DNA from: Apostichopus japonicus
Taxonomy: Eukaryota > Echinodermata > Holothuroidea > Aspidochirotida > Stichopodidae
DNA: 64,000 nt
Reading direction: 5' to 3'
Assembly (NCBI RefSeq): GCF_037975245.1
Contig: NC_092568.1
Coordinates: 23,214,501 to 23,278,500 of the forward strand
Position numbers and translations under genes: made by a program. Below the pieces are notes generated by a model, which saw only the letters and a program-made list of their open reading frames with translations, did not search any database and had not been told where the DNA came from. Positions 53,401-58,724 of the stretch are shown here, piece by piece. How positions within the stretch are numbered: position 1 is the stretch's first letter; every line of letters starts with the position of its first letter.

Positions 53401-54343
53401 ATTTGAGGACAGCTTTTCTATAGGCAGGCTAGACCGTCATGTTCAACCTGTGCTCTGTCCCACCTTCATTGCCTCCCTCTGCCCCACCTTCAATGCCTCC
53501 CCTCTGCACCACCTTCAATGCCTCCTGTCTGCCCCACCTTCAATGCCTCCCCTCTGCCCCACCTTCAATGCCTCCCCTCTGCCCCACCTTCAATGCCTCC
53601 CCTCTGCCCCACCTTCAATGCCTCCCCTCTGCCCCACCTTCAATGCCTCCCCTCTGCCCCACCTTCAATGCCTCCCCTCTGCCCACCTTCAATGCCTCCC
53701 CTCTGCCCCACCTTCAATGCCTCCCCTCTGCCCCACCTTCAATGCCTCCCATCTGCGGCACCTTCAATGCCTCCTACATCCCTCCTTCAAGCCTTCTTCT
53801 GTCCATCTCTCACAGCTTCCTCTAACCCGGCTTTGACCCCTCCTCTGTCCCACCTTTGACCGTTCCTCTGTCCCACCTTTGACCCTTCCTCAGTCGGACC
53901 TTCAACCACTCCTCTGTCGCACCTTCAACCTCTCCTCTTTCACATGAAACTAGAATCTTGTAGGACAGATCTTATTGAGGTATTCTAAGGTAATGATGAC
54001 GTCACAGCCTTGTAACTGAATAGCTTCACCCAGTCAGGAGTTTCATTATCAAAATGGGAGGCTGTTAATTTACTTCCCAAGTTTGGTCGGAAATCATGCC
54101 ATCTCATTACATAACAAGACTGTTTTTTTCGTCTTCAAAATTTTCAGATTACCGACAGGTTCCGAATATTTGTTTCAAGCCAAGGACCAGAATGAGGTGG
54201 AGTACTGGGTAGGGAAGCTGCAAGGAGCAGCGGGTGTGGTAGACACCGAGAAGAGAGCAGCCACATTCCCAGCTTCAGAAGCCTCTGCTGTCGGAGGCAA
54301 GAAGTCCAAGAGCAAAGGCCTGTTCACAATGAGGAAGAAATGA
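6514..54343 (+). CDS. SPTBN1-like: Beta-spectrin (non-erythroid, SPTBN1-like), whole gene, 39 coding exons
   Basis: Joined exons encode 2336 residues with no stop and consistent splice phases, close to the roughly 2300-2360 residues usual for conventional beta-spectrins. Beta-spectrin pairs with alpha-spectrin to form the submembrane actin-crosslinking lattice. Order seen: short N-terminus, CH1 (about 42-146) and CH2 (about 158-265) forming the actin-binding domain, spectrin repeats from about 300 to 2000, a partial tetramerisation repeat ending near ALEKLTTLEL, a charged linker, a PH domain (about 2192-2300) and a basic C-terminus ending KGLFTMRKK. Diagnostic blocks are [40 protein letters not shown]-like sequence and the ankyrin-binding stretch [19 protein letters not shown]. 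Start: the first ATG in exon 1, in a GCCATGT context, preceded by an acceptor, so at least one 5' non-coding exon lies upstream. Individual exons follow. The family call is near certain; the exact orthologue name is by resemblance. Confidence 0.96.
6617..9647 (+). other. Spectrin intron 1 (phase 1)
   Basis: 3.0 kb. Contains a candidate 60-nt cassette exon (8167-8226), a poly-T tract (about 8539-8563) and frequent TACAGTA words. No other coding potential that I trust. Confidence 0.85.
8167..8226 (+). CDS. Candidate cassette exon of beta-spectrin (20 codons)
   Basis: Pyrimidine-rich acceptor (CTTCTTCCTTATTTGAG) and strong donor CAG|GTAAGA. Length 60 nt, open, and phase 1 on both sides, so it fits exactly between exons 1 and 2. 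It would insert [20 protein letters not shown] between RIKALA and DERE, just before CH1. An in-frame TGA immediately upstream means it can only be used by splicing. Vertebrate SPTBN1 also switches its N-terminus at this junction. Needs transcripts; may be chance. Confidence 0.4.
9648..9799 (+). CDS. Beta-spectrin exon 2, first half of CH1
   Basis: Residues 35-85. Acceptor TTTACCAG, donor GTAAGT, phase 1 in and 0 out. Contains [13 protein letters not shown] and [17 protein letters not shown], the actin-binding CH1 signature of the spectrin/alpha-actinin family. Confidence 0.96.
11409..11479. repeat. (TA)n microsatellite, about 35 units
   Basis: Uninterrupted alternating TA of about 70 bp within intron 2; self-complementary and likely length-polymorphic. 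Confidence 0.97.
12401..12421 (+). CDS. Candidate 21-nt microexon in CH1 (GEDYLPA)
   Basis: Preceded by an exceptionally long pyrimidine tract (CTTCTTCTTCTTG... ending TTTTTTCTGTACAG) and followed by donor GTATGT. It is 21 nt, phase 0/0, and would insert GEDYLPA between SGEHL and PKPTKG of CH1. Transcript evidence is needed. Confidence 0.4.
14494..14526 (+). CDS. Candidate 33-nt microexon in CH1 ([11 protein letters not shown])
   Basis: Acceptor ATTGCACAG and near-perfect donor AAA|GTAAGT. 33 nt, phase 0/0, open; inserts [11 protein letters not shown] at exactly the same CH1 point as the 12401 candidate. Both peptides start acidic and contain an aromatic residue. Weak pyrimidine tract, as is common for regulated microexons. 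Confidence 0.4.
16655..16828 (+). CDS. Beta-spectrin exon 3, second half of CH1
   Basis: Residues 86-143, phase 0/0. Begins [20 protein letters not shown] and ends [12 protein letters not shown], the invariant end of CH1 in spectrins and plakins. Acceptor CTTGCAG, donor GTAAGT. Confidence 0.96.
17168..17456 (+). CDS. Beta-spectrin exon 4, CH2 domain
   Basis: Residues 144-239 plus one base. Contains [16 protein letters not shown] and [20 protein letters not shown], standard CH2 motifs. Noticeably GC-richer than the flanking introns. Donor GTGAGT, phase 1 out. Confidence 0.96.
17457..22373 (+). other. Spectrin intron 4 (phase 1)
   Basis: 4.9 kb. Contains a candidate 27-nt microexon (20559-20585), a G-run near 19893 and a short CT repeat near 20787. 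No other coding signal. Confidence 0.85.
20559..20585 (+). CDS. Candidate 27-nt microexon in CH2 (AKMKRRSSQ)
   Basis: Acceptor TTCTCTGAGTCTTTAG, donor CAAG|GTACAG (weak at +5). 27 nt, phase 1/1, open; would insert AKMKRRSSQ between LLDTE and [11 protein letters not shown] inside CH2. RRSS fits a basophilic kinase site. The donor overlaps the GTACAGTA word common in this region, so chance is a real possibility. Confidence 0.2.
22374..22674 (+). CDS. Beta-spectrin exon 5, end of CH2 and linker to repeats
   Basis: Residues 240-339 and two bases of 340. Contains [20 protein letters not shown], the end of CH2, then the helical linker with [18 protein letters not shown] and the conserved [12 protein letters not shown]. 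Strong pyrimidine tract before the acceptor; donor GTAAGA. Confidence 0.96.
22960..23077 (+). CDS. Beta-spectrin exon 6, start of spectrin repeat 1
   Basis: Residues 340-379. Encodes [20 protein letters not shown] and [10 protein letters not shown], very strongly conserved in beta-spectrins. Phase 2 in, 0 out; donor GTAGGT. Confidence 0.95.
23469..23627 (+). CDS. Beta-spectrin exon 7, repeat 1 helices
   Basis: Residues 380-432, phase 0/0. Contains [12 protein letters not shown] and [20 protein letters not shown], then [13 protein letters not shown], the start of the next repeat with its conserved helix-A tryptophan. Confidence 0.95.
23628..24690 (+). other. Spectrin intron 7
   Basis: 1.06 kb of AT-rich sequence between exons 7 and 8; nothing recognisable. 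Confidence 0.85.
24691..24854 (+). CDS. Beta-spectrin exon 8, repeat 2 region
   Basis: Residues 433-486 plus two bases. Encodes [20 protein letters not shown], a conserved helix-B start. Donor GTAATG (weak); the next exon supplies the third base of the arginine codon. Confidence 0.95.
25407..25545 (+). CDS. Beta-spectrin exon 9, repeat 2/3
   Basis: Residues 487-533. Encodes [20 protein letters not shown], matching the conserved repeat junction of beta-spectrins. Acceptor TCTGATAG, donor GTAAGA, phase 0 out. Confidence 0.95.
25910..26075 (+). CDS. Beta-spectrin exon 10, repeat 3
   Basis: Residues 534-588 plus one base. Encodes [20 protein letters not shown], the canonical helix B of a spectrin repeat. 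Donor GTTTGT (weak), phase 1 out. Confidence 0.95.
26428..26591. mobile_element. MITE copy 1 (164 bp) with 6-bp target duplication
   Basis: Begins CAGGCACGTGC and ends GCTCATCCCTG; flanked on both sides by TGCATT (26422-26427 and 26592-26597). Shares long near-identical blocks with 47332-47497, for example TATACCGCAATTTTTGCAAA. Lies in intron 10 and stops 25 nt short of exon 11. No coding capacity. Confidence 0.8.
26617..26861 (+). CDS. Beta-spectrin exon 11, repeats 3-4
   Basis: Residues 589-670. Encodes [19 protein letters not shown] and [22 protein letters not shown] copy ends only 25 nt upstream of its first base. Donor GTAACA, phase 0 out. Confidence 0.95.
27367..27567 (+). CDS. Beta-spectrin exon 12, repeat 4
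   Basis: Residues 671-737, phase 0/0. Encodes [12 protein letters not shown] and the helix-C pattern [17 protein letters not shown]. Pyrimidine-rich acceptor ending CCCCAAG, donor GTGAGG. Confidence 0.94.
28133..28249 (+). CDS. Beta-spectrin exon 13, repeat 5 helix A
   Basis: Residues 738-776, phase 0/0. Encodes [20 protein letters not shown] and [10 protein letters not shown]. Donor GTAACA. The following intron holds the candidate microexon at 29405. Confidence 0.95.
28558..28691 (-). mobile_element. 134-bp insertion with hammerhead-like core between 13-bp direct repeats
   Basis: The 13-mer TTGTTTGGATTAT occurs at 28545-28557 and again at 28692-28704, flanking this segment like a target-site duplication. 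On the minus strand the insert carries CTGAAGA, a 6-bp hairpin and GAAAC, a core known from Penelope-like and other ribozyme-bearing retroelements. No reverse transcriptase is present, so it would be a truncated or solo terminal piece. Confidence 0.5.
28651..28679 (-). ncRNA. Hammerhead-ribozyme-like core
   Basis: Minus-strand order: CTGAAGA (fits CUGANGA), hairpin GATCCT-loop-AGGATC as stem II, GAAA, then CGTC that could give a minimal stem III and a GUC cleavage triplet. Stems I and III are not convincing within this single copy, so activity might require a dimer, as in other short-stem-III hammerheads. Core match is seen; catalysis is inference. Confidence 0.4.
29405..29434 (+). CDS. Candidate 30-nt microexon with adjacent UGCAUG ([10 protein letters not shown])
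   Basis: Acceptor TAAATTTCACAG, donor AAT|GTGAGT. 30 nt, phase 0/0, open; inserts [10 protein letters not shown] between KKHK and DVSEE in spectrin repeat 5. TGCATG at 29440-29445, immediately after the donor, is the RBFOX binding word and sits where RBFOX promotes exon inclusion in animals. Confidence 0.42.
29541..29564. repeat. (TG)n microsatellite
   Basis: Twelve uninterrupted TG units in intron 13. Confidence 0.95.
31537..31614 (+). CDS. Beta-spectrin exon 14, repeat 5 (short exon)
   Basis: Residues 777-802, only 78 nt, phase 0/0. Encodes [20 protein letters not shown], matching the family sequence that directly follows KKHK. Excellent pyrimidine tract; donor GTATGT. Confidence 0.93.
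32239..32403 (+). CDS. Beta-spectrin exon 15, repeat 5/6
   Basis: Residues 803-857, phase 0/0. Encodes [20 protein letters not shown] and [12 protein letters not shown], the next helix A. Donor GTACAA (non-ideal). Confidence 0.95.
32404..36766 (+). other. Spectrin intron 15 (phase 0)
   Basis: 4.4 kb, AT-rich with short poly-A and poly-C runs. One candidate 15-nt microexon (32961-32975). A 132-codon open frame at 34107-34505 has no splice fit or recognisable motif and is not called. Confidence 0.85.
32961..32975 (+). CDS. Candidate 15-nt microexon (MRYFQ)
   Basis: A very long pyrimidine-rich stretch ends TTTTTGCCATTTTTACAG and the donor is CAG|GTAGGA. 15 nt, phase 0/0; would insert MRYFQ after WIDEK in repeat 6 helix A. 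The splice context is good but so short a match could be chance. Confidence 0.28.
36767..36969 (+). CDS. Beta-spectrin exon 16, repeat 6
   Basis: Residues 858-924 plus two bases. Encodes [20 protein letters not shown] and [11 protein letters not shown], matching family repeat 6. Acceptor CCCTCTATAG after a 4.4-kb intron. Confidence 0.94.
37520..37745 (+). CDS. Beta-spectrin exon 17, repeat 6/7
   Basis: Residues 925-1000. Encodes [30 protein letters not shown] and [20 protein letters not shown], a strongly conserved block. Phase 2 in, 0 out. Confidence 0.95.
38048..38164 (+). CDS. Beta-spectrin exon 18, repeat 7 helices B-C
   Basis: Residues 1001-1039, phase 0/0. Encodes [19 protein letters not shown] and VWEELKEL. 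Acceptor TTCTGATAG, donor GTAAGA. Confidence 0.94.
38490..38765 (+). CDS. Beta-spectrin exon 19, repeat 8
   Basis: Residues 1040-1131, phase 0/0. Encodes [20 protein letters not shown] and [20 protein letters not shown], both typical of beta-spectrin repeat 8. Donor GTACAA. Confidence 0.95.
39250..39417 (+). CDS. Beta-spectrin exon 20, repeat 8/9
   Basis: Residues 1132-1187, phase 0/0. Encodes [16 protein letters not shown] and [18 protein letters not shown]. Acceptor CTGGCAG, donor GTAAGT. Confidence 0.95.
39923..40095 (+). CDS. Beta-spectrin exon 21, repeat 9
   Basis: Residues 1188-1244 plus two bases. Encodes [19 protein letters not shown] and [15 protein letters not shown]. The donor is GTTGGT, unusually weak at +3. 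The frame requires it: the next exon completes the arginine codon. Confidence 0.93.
40541..40778 (+). CDS. Beta-spectrin exon 22, repeat 10
   Basis: Residues 1245-1324. Encodes [18 protein letters not shown] and [19 protein letters not shown]. Phase 2 in, 0 out; acceptor TGCGCCGCAG, donor GTAACG. Confidence 0.95.
41365..41628 (+). CDS. Beta-spectrin exon 23, repeat 10/11
   Basis: Residues 1325-1412, phase 0/0. Encodes [39 protein letters not shown] and ending LKKQQ. Acceptor CCCATGCAG, donor GTATGG. Confidence 0.95.
42068..42459. repeat. 23-bp minisatellite (about 17 units) abutting a splice acceptor
   Basis: Units of the form TTCCTTATTAATTTGTTTTG plus 3 bases, with point variation, fill the end of intron 23 right up to the acceptor of exon 24. 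Confidence 0.95.
42467..42688 (+). CDS. Beta-spectrin exon 24, repeat 11
   Basis: Residues 1413-1486, phase 0/0. Encodes [20 protein letters not shown]. Its acceptor TGGTTTTAG directly follows a 23-bp minisatellite (about 42068-42459), so repeat units supply the branch-point and pyrimidine-tract region. Donor GTCAGT. Confidence 0.93.
42859..43149 (+). CDS. Beta-spectrin exon 25, repeat 12/13
   Basis: Residues 1487-1583, phase 0/0. Encodes [20 protein letters not shown] and [19 protein letters not shown], matching the family sequence around ERMPLATSTD. Acceptor TCTTGCAG, donor GTAAGC. Confidence 0.96.
43412..43620 (+). CDS. Beta-spectrin exon 26, repeat 14 (ankyrin-binding side)
   Basis: Residues 1584-1652 plus two bases. 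Encodes [20 protein letters not shown] then [20 protein letters not shown], almost invariant in beta-spectrins and part of the repeat pair needed for ankyrin binding. Donor GTAAGT. Confidence 0.96.
44396..44600 (+). CDS. Beta-spectrin exon 27, repeat 14/15 ankyrin-binding region
   Basis: Residues 1653-1721. Encodes [18 protein letters not shown] and [20 protein letters not shown]. This stretch is the ankyrin-binding surface in the family and is kept intact here. Phase 2 in, 0 out. Confidence 0.96.
45265..45459 (+). CDS. Beta-spectrin exon 28, repeat 15
   Basis: Residues 1722-1786, phase 0/0. Encodes [13 protein letters not shown] and [20 protein letters not shown], then [13 protein letters not shown]. 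Acceptor CCTACAG, donor GTAAGT. Confidence 0.95.
45890..46519. repeat. 35-bp minisatellite, 18 units, no net length change
   Basis: Units begin GTAC(C/T/G)GTATA(A/G)TAC and contain GATGAACTAATG or GATTAACTAATG variants. 18 x 35 = 630 bp exactly. A partial unit follows to about 46540. Lies in intron 28. Confidence 0.97.
46739..46807 (+). CDS. Beta-spectrin exon 29, repeat 16 start (short exon)
   Basis: Residues 1787-1809, 69 nt, phase 0/0. Encodes [19 protein letters not shown], conserved helix A of repeat 16. Acceptor ATCTACAG, donor GTAAGT. Confidence 0.95.
47109..47219 (+). CDS. Beta-spectrin exon 30, repeat 16 helix B
   Basis: Residues 1810-1846, phase 0/0. Encodes [20 protein letters not shown]. 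Acceptor GGCTTTTAG, donor GTAAGT. A MITE lies in the following intron. Confidence 0.95.
47332..47497. mobile_element. MITE copy 2 (166 bp) with 6-bp target duplication
   Basis: Begins CATGCATGAGC and ends GCTCATCCCTG; flanked by TGTAAG (47326-47331 and 47498-47503). Homologous to 26428-26591, with an internal duplication of ATTATCCTAAC. In intron 30. Confidence 0.8.
47640..47884 (+). CDS. Beta-spectrin exon 31, repeat 16/17
   Basis: Residues 1847-1927 plus two bases. Encodes [18 protein letters not shown] and [16 protein letters not shown]. Donor GTAAGT; phase 2 out, giving Asp-Asp at the junction. Confidence 0.95.
47885..48666 (+). other. Spectrin intron 31
   Basis: 0.8 kb, no repeats or coding signal recognised. 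Confidence 0.85.
48667..48805 (+). CDS. Beta-spectrin exon 32, repeat 17
   Basis: Residues 1928-1974. Encodes [20 protein letters not shown] and [11 protein letters not shown], highly conserved in the family. Acceptor TGTTTCAG, donor GTACGT. Confidence 0.95.
49284..49368 (+). CDS. Beta-spectrin exon 33
   Basis: Residues 1975-2002 plus one base. Encodes [20 protein letters not shown]. Acceptor TCGTCGACAG, donor GTAAGT, phase 1 out. Confidence 0.93.
49706..49797 (+). CDS. Beta-spectrin exon 34, partial tetramerisation repeat
   Basis: Residues 2003-2033. Encodes [20 protein letters not shown], the first helix of the partial repeat that meets alpha-spectrin at the tetramer site. Acceptor TTTTTGCAG, donor GTAAGT. 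Confidence 0.94.
50117..50518. repeat. 32-35-bp minisatellite, 12 units
   Basis: Diverged units around CCATTCGTGGCATATACGGC and TGCTCCTCGAT in intron 34, with small indels. Open frames across it on both strands are products of the repeat. Confidence 0.94.
50605..50709 (+). CDS. Beta-spectrin exon 35, partial tetramerisation repeat
   Basis: Residues 2034-2068, phase 0/0. Encodes [20 protein letters not shown] and [11 protein letters not shown], the conserved second helix. Acceptor TTCTTTTAG, donor GTAAGT. Confidence 0.95.
51182..51366 (+). CDS. Beta-spectrin exon 36, charged C-terminal linker
   Basis: Residues 2069-2129 plus two bases. Starts [19 protein letters not shown], then a proline/serine stretch ([10 protein letters not shown]) and a Glu/Arg-rich helix. 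Low-complexity charged linker between the tetramerisation repeat and the PH domain. Donor GTACAA. Confidence 0.92.
51741..51992 (+). CDS. Beta-spectrin exon 37, acidic/proline linker and start of PH domain
   Basis: Residues 2130-2213 plus two bases. Has a Pro/Glu/Gln-rich disordered stretch, then [19 protein letters not shown], the first strand of the beta-spectrin PH domain, which binds inositol phospholipids in the family. Donor GTAATA. Confidence 0.94.
52651..52824 (+). CDS. Beta-spectrin exon 38, PH domain core
   Basis: Residues 2214-2271 plus two bases. Encodes [20 protein letters not shown] and [13 protein letters not shown]; the DYKKKxxVFxL block is characteristic of spectrin PH domains. 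Acceptor GGTCATTTAG, donor GTAAGT. Confidence 0.95.
53456..53942. repeat. 25-bp minisatellite with degenerate tail
   Basis: About 12 near-identical units containing CACCTTCAATGCCTCCCCTC up to about 53770, followed by diverged pyrimidine-rich relatives to 53942. In intron 38. Because 25 is not a multiple of 3, all three forward frames stay open over the same array. Confidence 0.95.
54148..54343 (+). CDS. Beta-spectrin exon 39, end of PH domain, tail and stop
   Basis: Residues 2272-2336 and TGA at 54341. Encodes [20 protein letters not shown], the C-terminal PH helix, then an Ala/Ser-rich segment and the lysine-rich end [16 protein letters not shown]. The ending matches the long, PH-containing isoform class. 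Confidence 0.95.
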
Positions 54344-55274
54344 TTGTTACATTATTAGTGTTCACTCTTTTGGTTTTTGCCTTTCTTTTGTAATTAACCT
54401 TCAAAAGGGTTTGTTGCTGTAGTTTTATATGCTTGACTGTGTAACATGTTTGGAACTATAAACAAAAACAAAAAAAACAAAAATAGTGTCACAGGAGCCT
54501 GGGATGTCGCACATTCTTTCCACAGAGAAACAGGTCAGGTGCAGGCCCCGGGGGGGGGGGGGGGGGGGGGGAGAAAGTCTCTGTAACCAGTGACTTTTTT
54601 CTTCTTTCCAAATTTTGTGATATTTAACGCCATGTTTGCAATAGGGCGCTACTATTTGCCAGTTGTGATAAGAGTGTGTGTCGTAGACAGCACTTTAGTG
54701 ACAAAAAAATTGAAATGTTTAACTTGTGGAAAATTGAGTACTCCTTTACCATTTTCAAGTCCTGTCTTTATCGGATGATATTGTAACTATATAGTACTAC
54801 CATAGTGCATGATTTGGCATATATATAAATGATAGTTGGCCATCAAAGGGAACCAAAATTTGTTTTTTTTTTGTGTGTTATTGCTTAGCTTTATAATTGA
54901 TAATAATTATCACAGAATGATCGTGAACAATTCTTTTTTTTGTATTATAAGTTCAATTCAAAATGTATAATTGCTCGCGCAATGTAGCTTTATGAAGTAT
55001 GTACATCCAAAAAATGAAAATTTGTATAACTGTTGTATCATGTTAGACATGTATGATTATATCATACACCCTAATGATGGGAAAATAATAAATAAAAAAC
55101 GGTAGATTTAGTCCTATTCGTGGAATGCAGTTGCATGTCTTATTATTACTATTACTTTTCTTTTTTCCCTTTCTAAATATTTGCCAATCTTTAGTGGTTT
55201 TGTATTTAACAGTTGCTTAGAAATTTGATGTGGTCTTCTTCAGTACTTGTTTGTTACTTGGTGACAACAATAAA
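54344..55274 (+). other. Beta-spectrin 3' UTR region with polyadenylation signals
   Basis: AT-rich sequence after the stop with overlapping AATAAA hexamers at 55087 and 55091 and another at 55269, either of which could end the mRNA. It contains a 22-G run at 54550-54571. The exact cleavage site cannot be read from sequence alone. Confidence 0.6.
54550..54571. repeat. 22-G homopolymer
   Basis: Uninterrupted G run in the spectrin 3' UTR. If transcribed, it could form a G-quadruplex in the mRNA. Confidence 0.95.
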
Positions 55275-56296
55275 AAAGTACTTTCATGGGACACCTCAGT
55301 GAGTCAATTCAACAATTGTACAGAGGAAGAAGAAAACAAAGGAAAAACCTAGCTGAAAACAAATATTTAAGCAGGTTATTAACTCTGTTCATCTGCCATT
55401 GTATTAATTATGGCACAATTGAGATGAAAATAAATTGTCAATCTTCTAGGGAGAATGAGCAAATTTCTCAGAAAGCTGAAATATATGTTGTTGGTTTGTA
55501 AGTTTTAGTGTCGTCTGTTGGAAACAGGTTTAGTCTGCAATTAGGGGAACCAAAAGGAATGGATCTGAAGATTTTTAAGTTTATCTACTTAGCAAACAAA
55601 ACAAATCTTTATAGAAAAGATTCACTATCGACTTTTTATTATACAAACTTTTGCCTAATGTTTATTAGGAGGTATTCTGCTTAATGTCATTGTATATCAT
55701 CATCATCATCATTACTGAGGTGTATTCTTTCAAAGATGTATTCGGTACTGTTTTTAATTACGTCGCATGTATTCCCATCAATATGTTATAGCTTTAATGA
55801 GATGCAATCATCATTTATTGCCATTTCGGAGAGGTGCATTTTATATCTTGTTGTATTCTCACATTGATATGGCAACCTCTAATGTGTTCAAACTAAATTC
55901 ATACAGAACTGTTTTCAAAAGCATCAATTCTTTAAGTCTCTCGGGACCCCCTATGAACTTTTTTCTTTCTTTCCTGCCTTCAATTTTTTTTCCTCTCGTC
56001 AAGCTGAAGTTTTGTATGCTTTCTCTATCTCATGATCACTGTTACCCTTTTTGCAGTTTGCCAGCAAGTAAGGTAATAAAAAGTTAAGTGGAATAGTAAC
56101 ATTTTATTTGTCTATCTATTGTTTTGTAACTGCTTTCATCTTATTGAATTATCATTTAAAATATTATTATTTAAATATGTAAGATTACAAGGCAGGAAAA
56201 GCGAGACCTCTGCTCAATGAAGCTGTGTGTTATTAAATTTCAGCCCAGAATCAAGATTAGACTCCCCTGCAAGAATCACCTCATATATGGCCTTAA

Positions 56297-56315
56297 GGGG
56301 GGGGGGGGGGGGGGG
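56297..56315. repeat. 19-G homopolymer
   Basis: Uninterrupted G run in intergenic sequence; similar runs occur at 31024, 31178 and 61171 and as a C-run at 43995-44010. Confidence 0.95.
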
Positions 56316-56920
56316 CTTCAAGGGAAGAGCAAACAGACCTTCAATAAAGTATGTAAATGATTGGAGAAATTCAGTCACAATATCATATGTTGACTCAATA
56401 CATTTTAAGGTTTAGCCTTGTATGAAGGCATCCTCAAATAACTTTACAAAAGATAAACCCTGGTCACTGTTACCCTGTCACACCAACACACCTATGAGTG
56501 CTACAATTCAAGCAGTCAGTCCCATTACAGTGCATCACATCTATGTGCATCCCTGGAGGCTTTCCCATGGTATTGTCCAGTCAAACAATGTTTCATTCAA
56601 CCCACCATATTTCGGGTTATTGATGGGGTATGTTGGGATGAGCTGTTTTCAACTAACGTTTATATTCTCCTCTTCCAAGTTAGTTTAACATTGTCTTCCA
56701 CTGGAATGTATCTCTAAACTTATGCTCTCCCATCAAATAATATCTTCTCTTTTGAGAAGAGTACATTTCCATGACGAGCTGTTCCATTTGGCAACGATTT
56801 GTTCTTACCTTACTGAATATTTAATCCTGTGAACTAATAAAGTTGTGGAAGAGGAGAGTGTGTGCAACCAAACCAAGAACCTACTGATTAAACCGACTGA
56901 CTGGACTATGGTCTACATTC

Positions 56921-57055
56921 TACGAAAACATACGACAATCGGACACTGATGGAATCTGTCGTGTATATAGTTGGTCTTTACTACGAAAAAATATGACAAT
57001 CGGACACTGTTATAAAACGATGGAATCTGTCGTGTATATAGTTGGTCTTTATCAT
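56921..57055. repeat. Tandem duplication, two copies of about 61-74 bp
   Basis: TACGAAAA...GACAATCGGACACTG and GGAATCTGTCGTGTATATAG occur at 56921-56981 and again from 56982, the second copy having about 10 extra bases. Confidence 0.9.
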
Positions 57056-57100
57056 CTATTTAAACACATTCTCCAGTCAGCAGCATAATAATCAAGATCA

Positions 57101-57434
57101 CATGTGAAACATAAGAAAGAGCTGTGTTGTCTTTGAGCATACAATAAACAGGAGGGACAACCAAACAGGGCTCCCATCCTCCACTTCGATCTAATTTGTT
57201 ACACTTGTGAATAGGTTTCTAGAAAGGGAACTGAAAGAGGAAGAGCATTAGATGCAATAACATACACATGTGAAACATAAGAAAGAGCTGTGTTGTCTTT
57301 GAGCATACAATAAACAGGAGGGACAACCAAACAGGGCTCCCATCCTCCACTTTGTATCTAATTTGTTACACTTGTGAATAGGTTTCTGGAAAGGGAAATG
57401 AAAGAGGAAGAGCATTAGATGCAATAACATACAT
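57101..57434. repeat. Tandem duplication, two 166-bp copies
   Basis: Copy 1 at 57101-57266 and copy 2 from 57267 are nearly identical, both beginning CATGTGAAACATAAGAAAGA. High similarity implies a recent event. Confidence 0.93.
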
Positions 57435-57797
57435 AATCATGTTGCAGGTACCATACCAGACTGGCATTAGAATACCCATTGTAGGTTGGTTGTTCAGCAA
57501 TATTAATGTCTAGCCAACTTTCAGAAAGGTGAAGGGGTGCTATAATTTCTCATTAACGTCAAGAAGCATTGCTTGACACCGTCTTGTATTTGAACCAGGA
57601 TTGGAGTATCGTAACTACAACTCTGGTGTTGAACAAGACTCTTTAACTTGCAATGATGCGTTTAATCGTACTCATGTTGATATATACACTTCACATGTTG
57701 TTACACCCACACTATATAACCTTTATTGTGAAACTCATCAGAAACAAAAATAAATTCATTTGGAAGGGATTACAGATCTGGCACTTAGTAAGAAAGT

Positions 57798-58016
57798 CTA
57801 ACAATAATACTGTTTCTGACTAGCCTCATCCGACAACCATGAGTTGTCTCCCTGAAGATTAGCAACATCTGCATGTGCAATCAATAACTCGGGATAAACT
57901 TGCTCGACATCGAATTTGAAAGGAAATGCCTTACCACAATCAAATATGAAATTTCCAGCAATTTTTTTTACCTTTCTTTGAGTTATGAATAACGAAGGTT
58001 TAGCACAATACTTCAA
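57798..58016 (-). CDS. Possible coding fragment, unidentified
   Basis: A minus-strand open frame whose second half (FKFDVEQVYPELLIAHADVA then NSWLSDEASQKQYYC and stop) has balanced composition and several CpGs, unlike the surrounding AT-rich noise. I see no clear acceptor and recognise no family. Could be a terminal exon downstream of MRPL49 or chance. Confidence 0.2.
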   Translation of the reverse strand: MKYCAKPSLFITQRKVKKIAGNFIFDCGKAFPFKFDVEQVYPELLIAHADVANLQGDNSWLSDEASQKQYYC

Positions 58017-58724
58017 ACTTCAACAAAAAAAAGTAAAGTGAAGAAACATTAAGACCTTGAATACAAACATTTTCCTCTTTATAAAGTCCAACCCATCAGC
58101 AAAGAAAAATCACAGCAAAGTCAAGCCAGCTGGTAGCATCTCAAATTGAACTCTCCACGTGGTTCAATGCATGTTAGATATTCCTCATTTCTCCTTATTA
58201 CTGAACGAGGAGCAATGAGCTGGTGATTGGTGTTACCAATGCACCTTCTTCAATTCTTATATTGTATTCAATATTTGCTGTGATGCTCATGGCGAGAAAT
58301 TAACAATGCCCTTGTGTGAGATATTTAAGAGAAAATGAGCAACTGGGATATTATAAACAAAACTTGAGGAGAGCAAATCAAATGTTTGGCGAGAATGGGA
58401 TTCCAAGCATGGTTACAAGCCCTCTGCTCTAGCAAACTATTCATTTCTTAGTTGGTGGCAAATCTTACAAAACCTTACACTATGCACACGGCTGGAGCTG
58501 TGACATACAAACATACCCAGCTGCTCCATACACACAACTTCCATGATCACGAAACTGCCATGATTTTAAGTCTTACAAACTCGTTCCTCTGACTTTGCTC
58601 TGCAGTACAACAATGATCCGAGCAAACTCCTGGTTCACAGTTCTGGCTCAGATCTGCACTCCCATGCTGAGTAATCCCATGCTAGACTCCTTGGAGTCTT
58701 CTTTATCGTGGAGTTCAATAATCA

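Larger units (their letters stand above)
55275..57797. other. Intergenic region between spectrin and MRPL49
   Basis: AT-rich, with a 19-G run at 56297-56315, an ATC repeat near 55697 and two local tandem duplications (listed separately). No supported gene. Confidence 0.7.
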
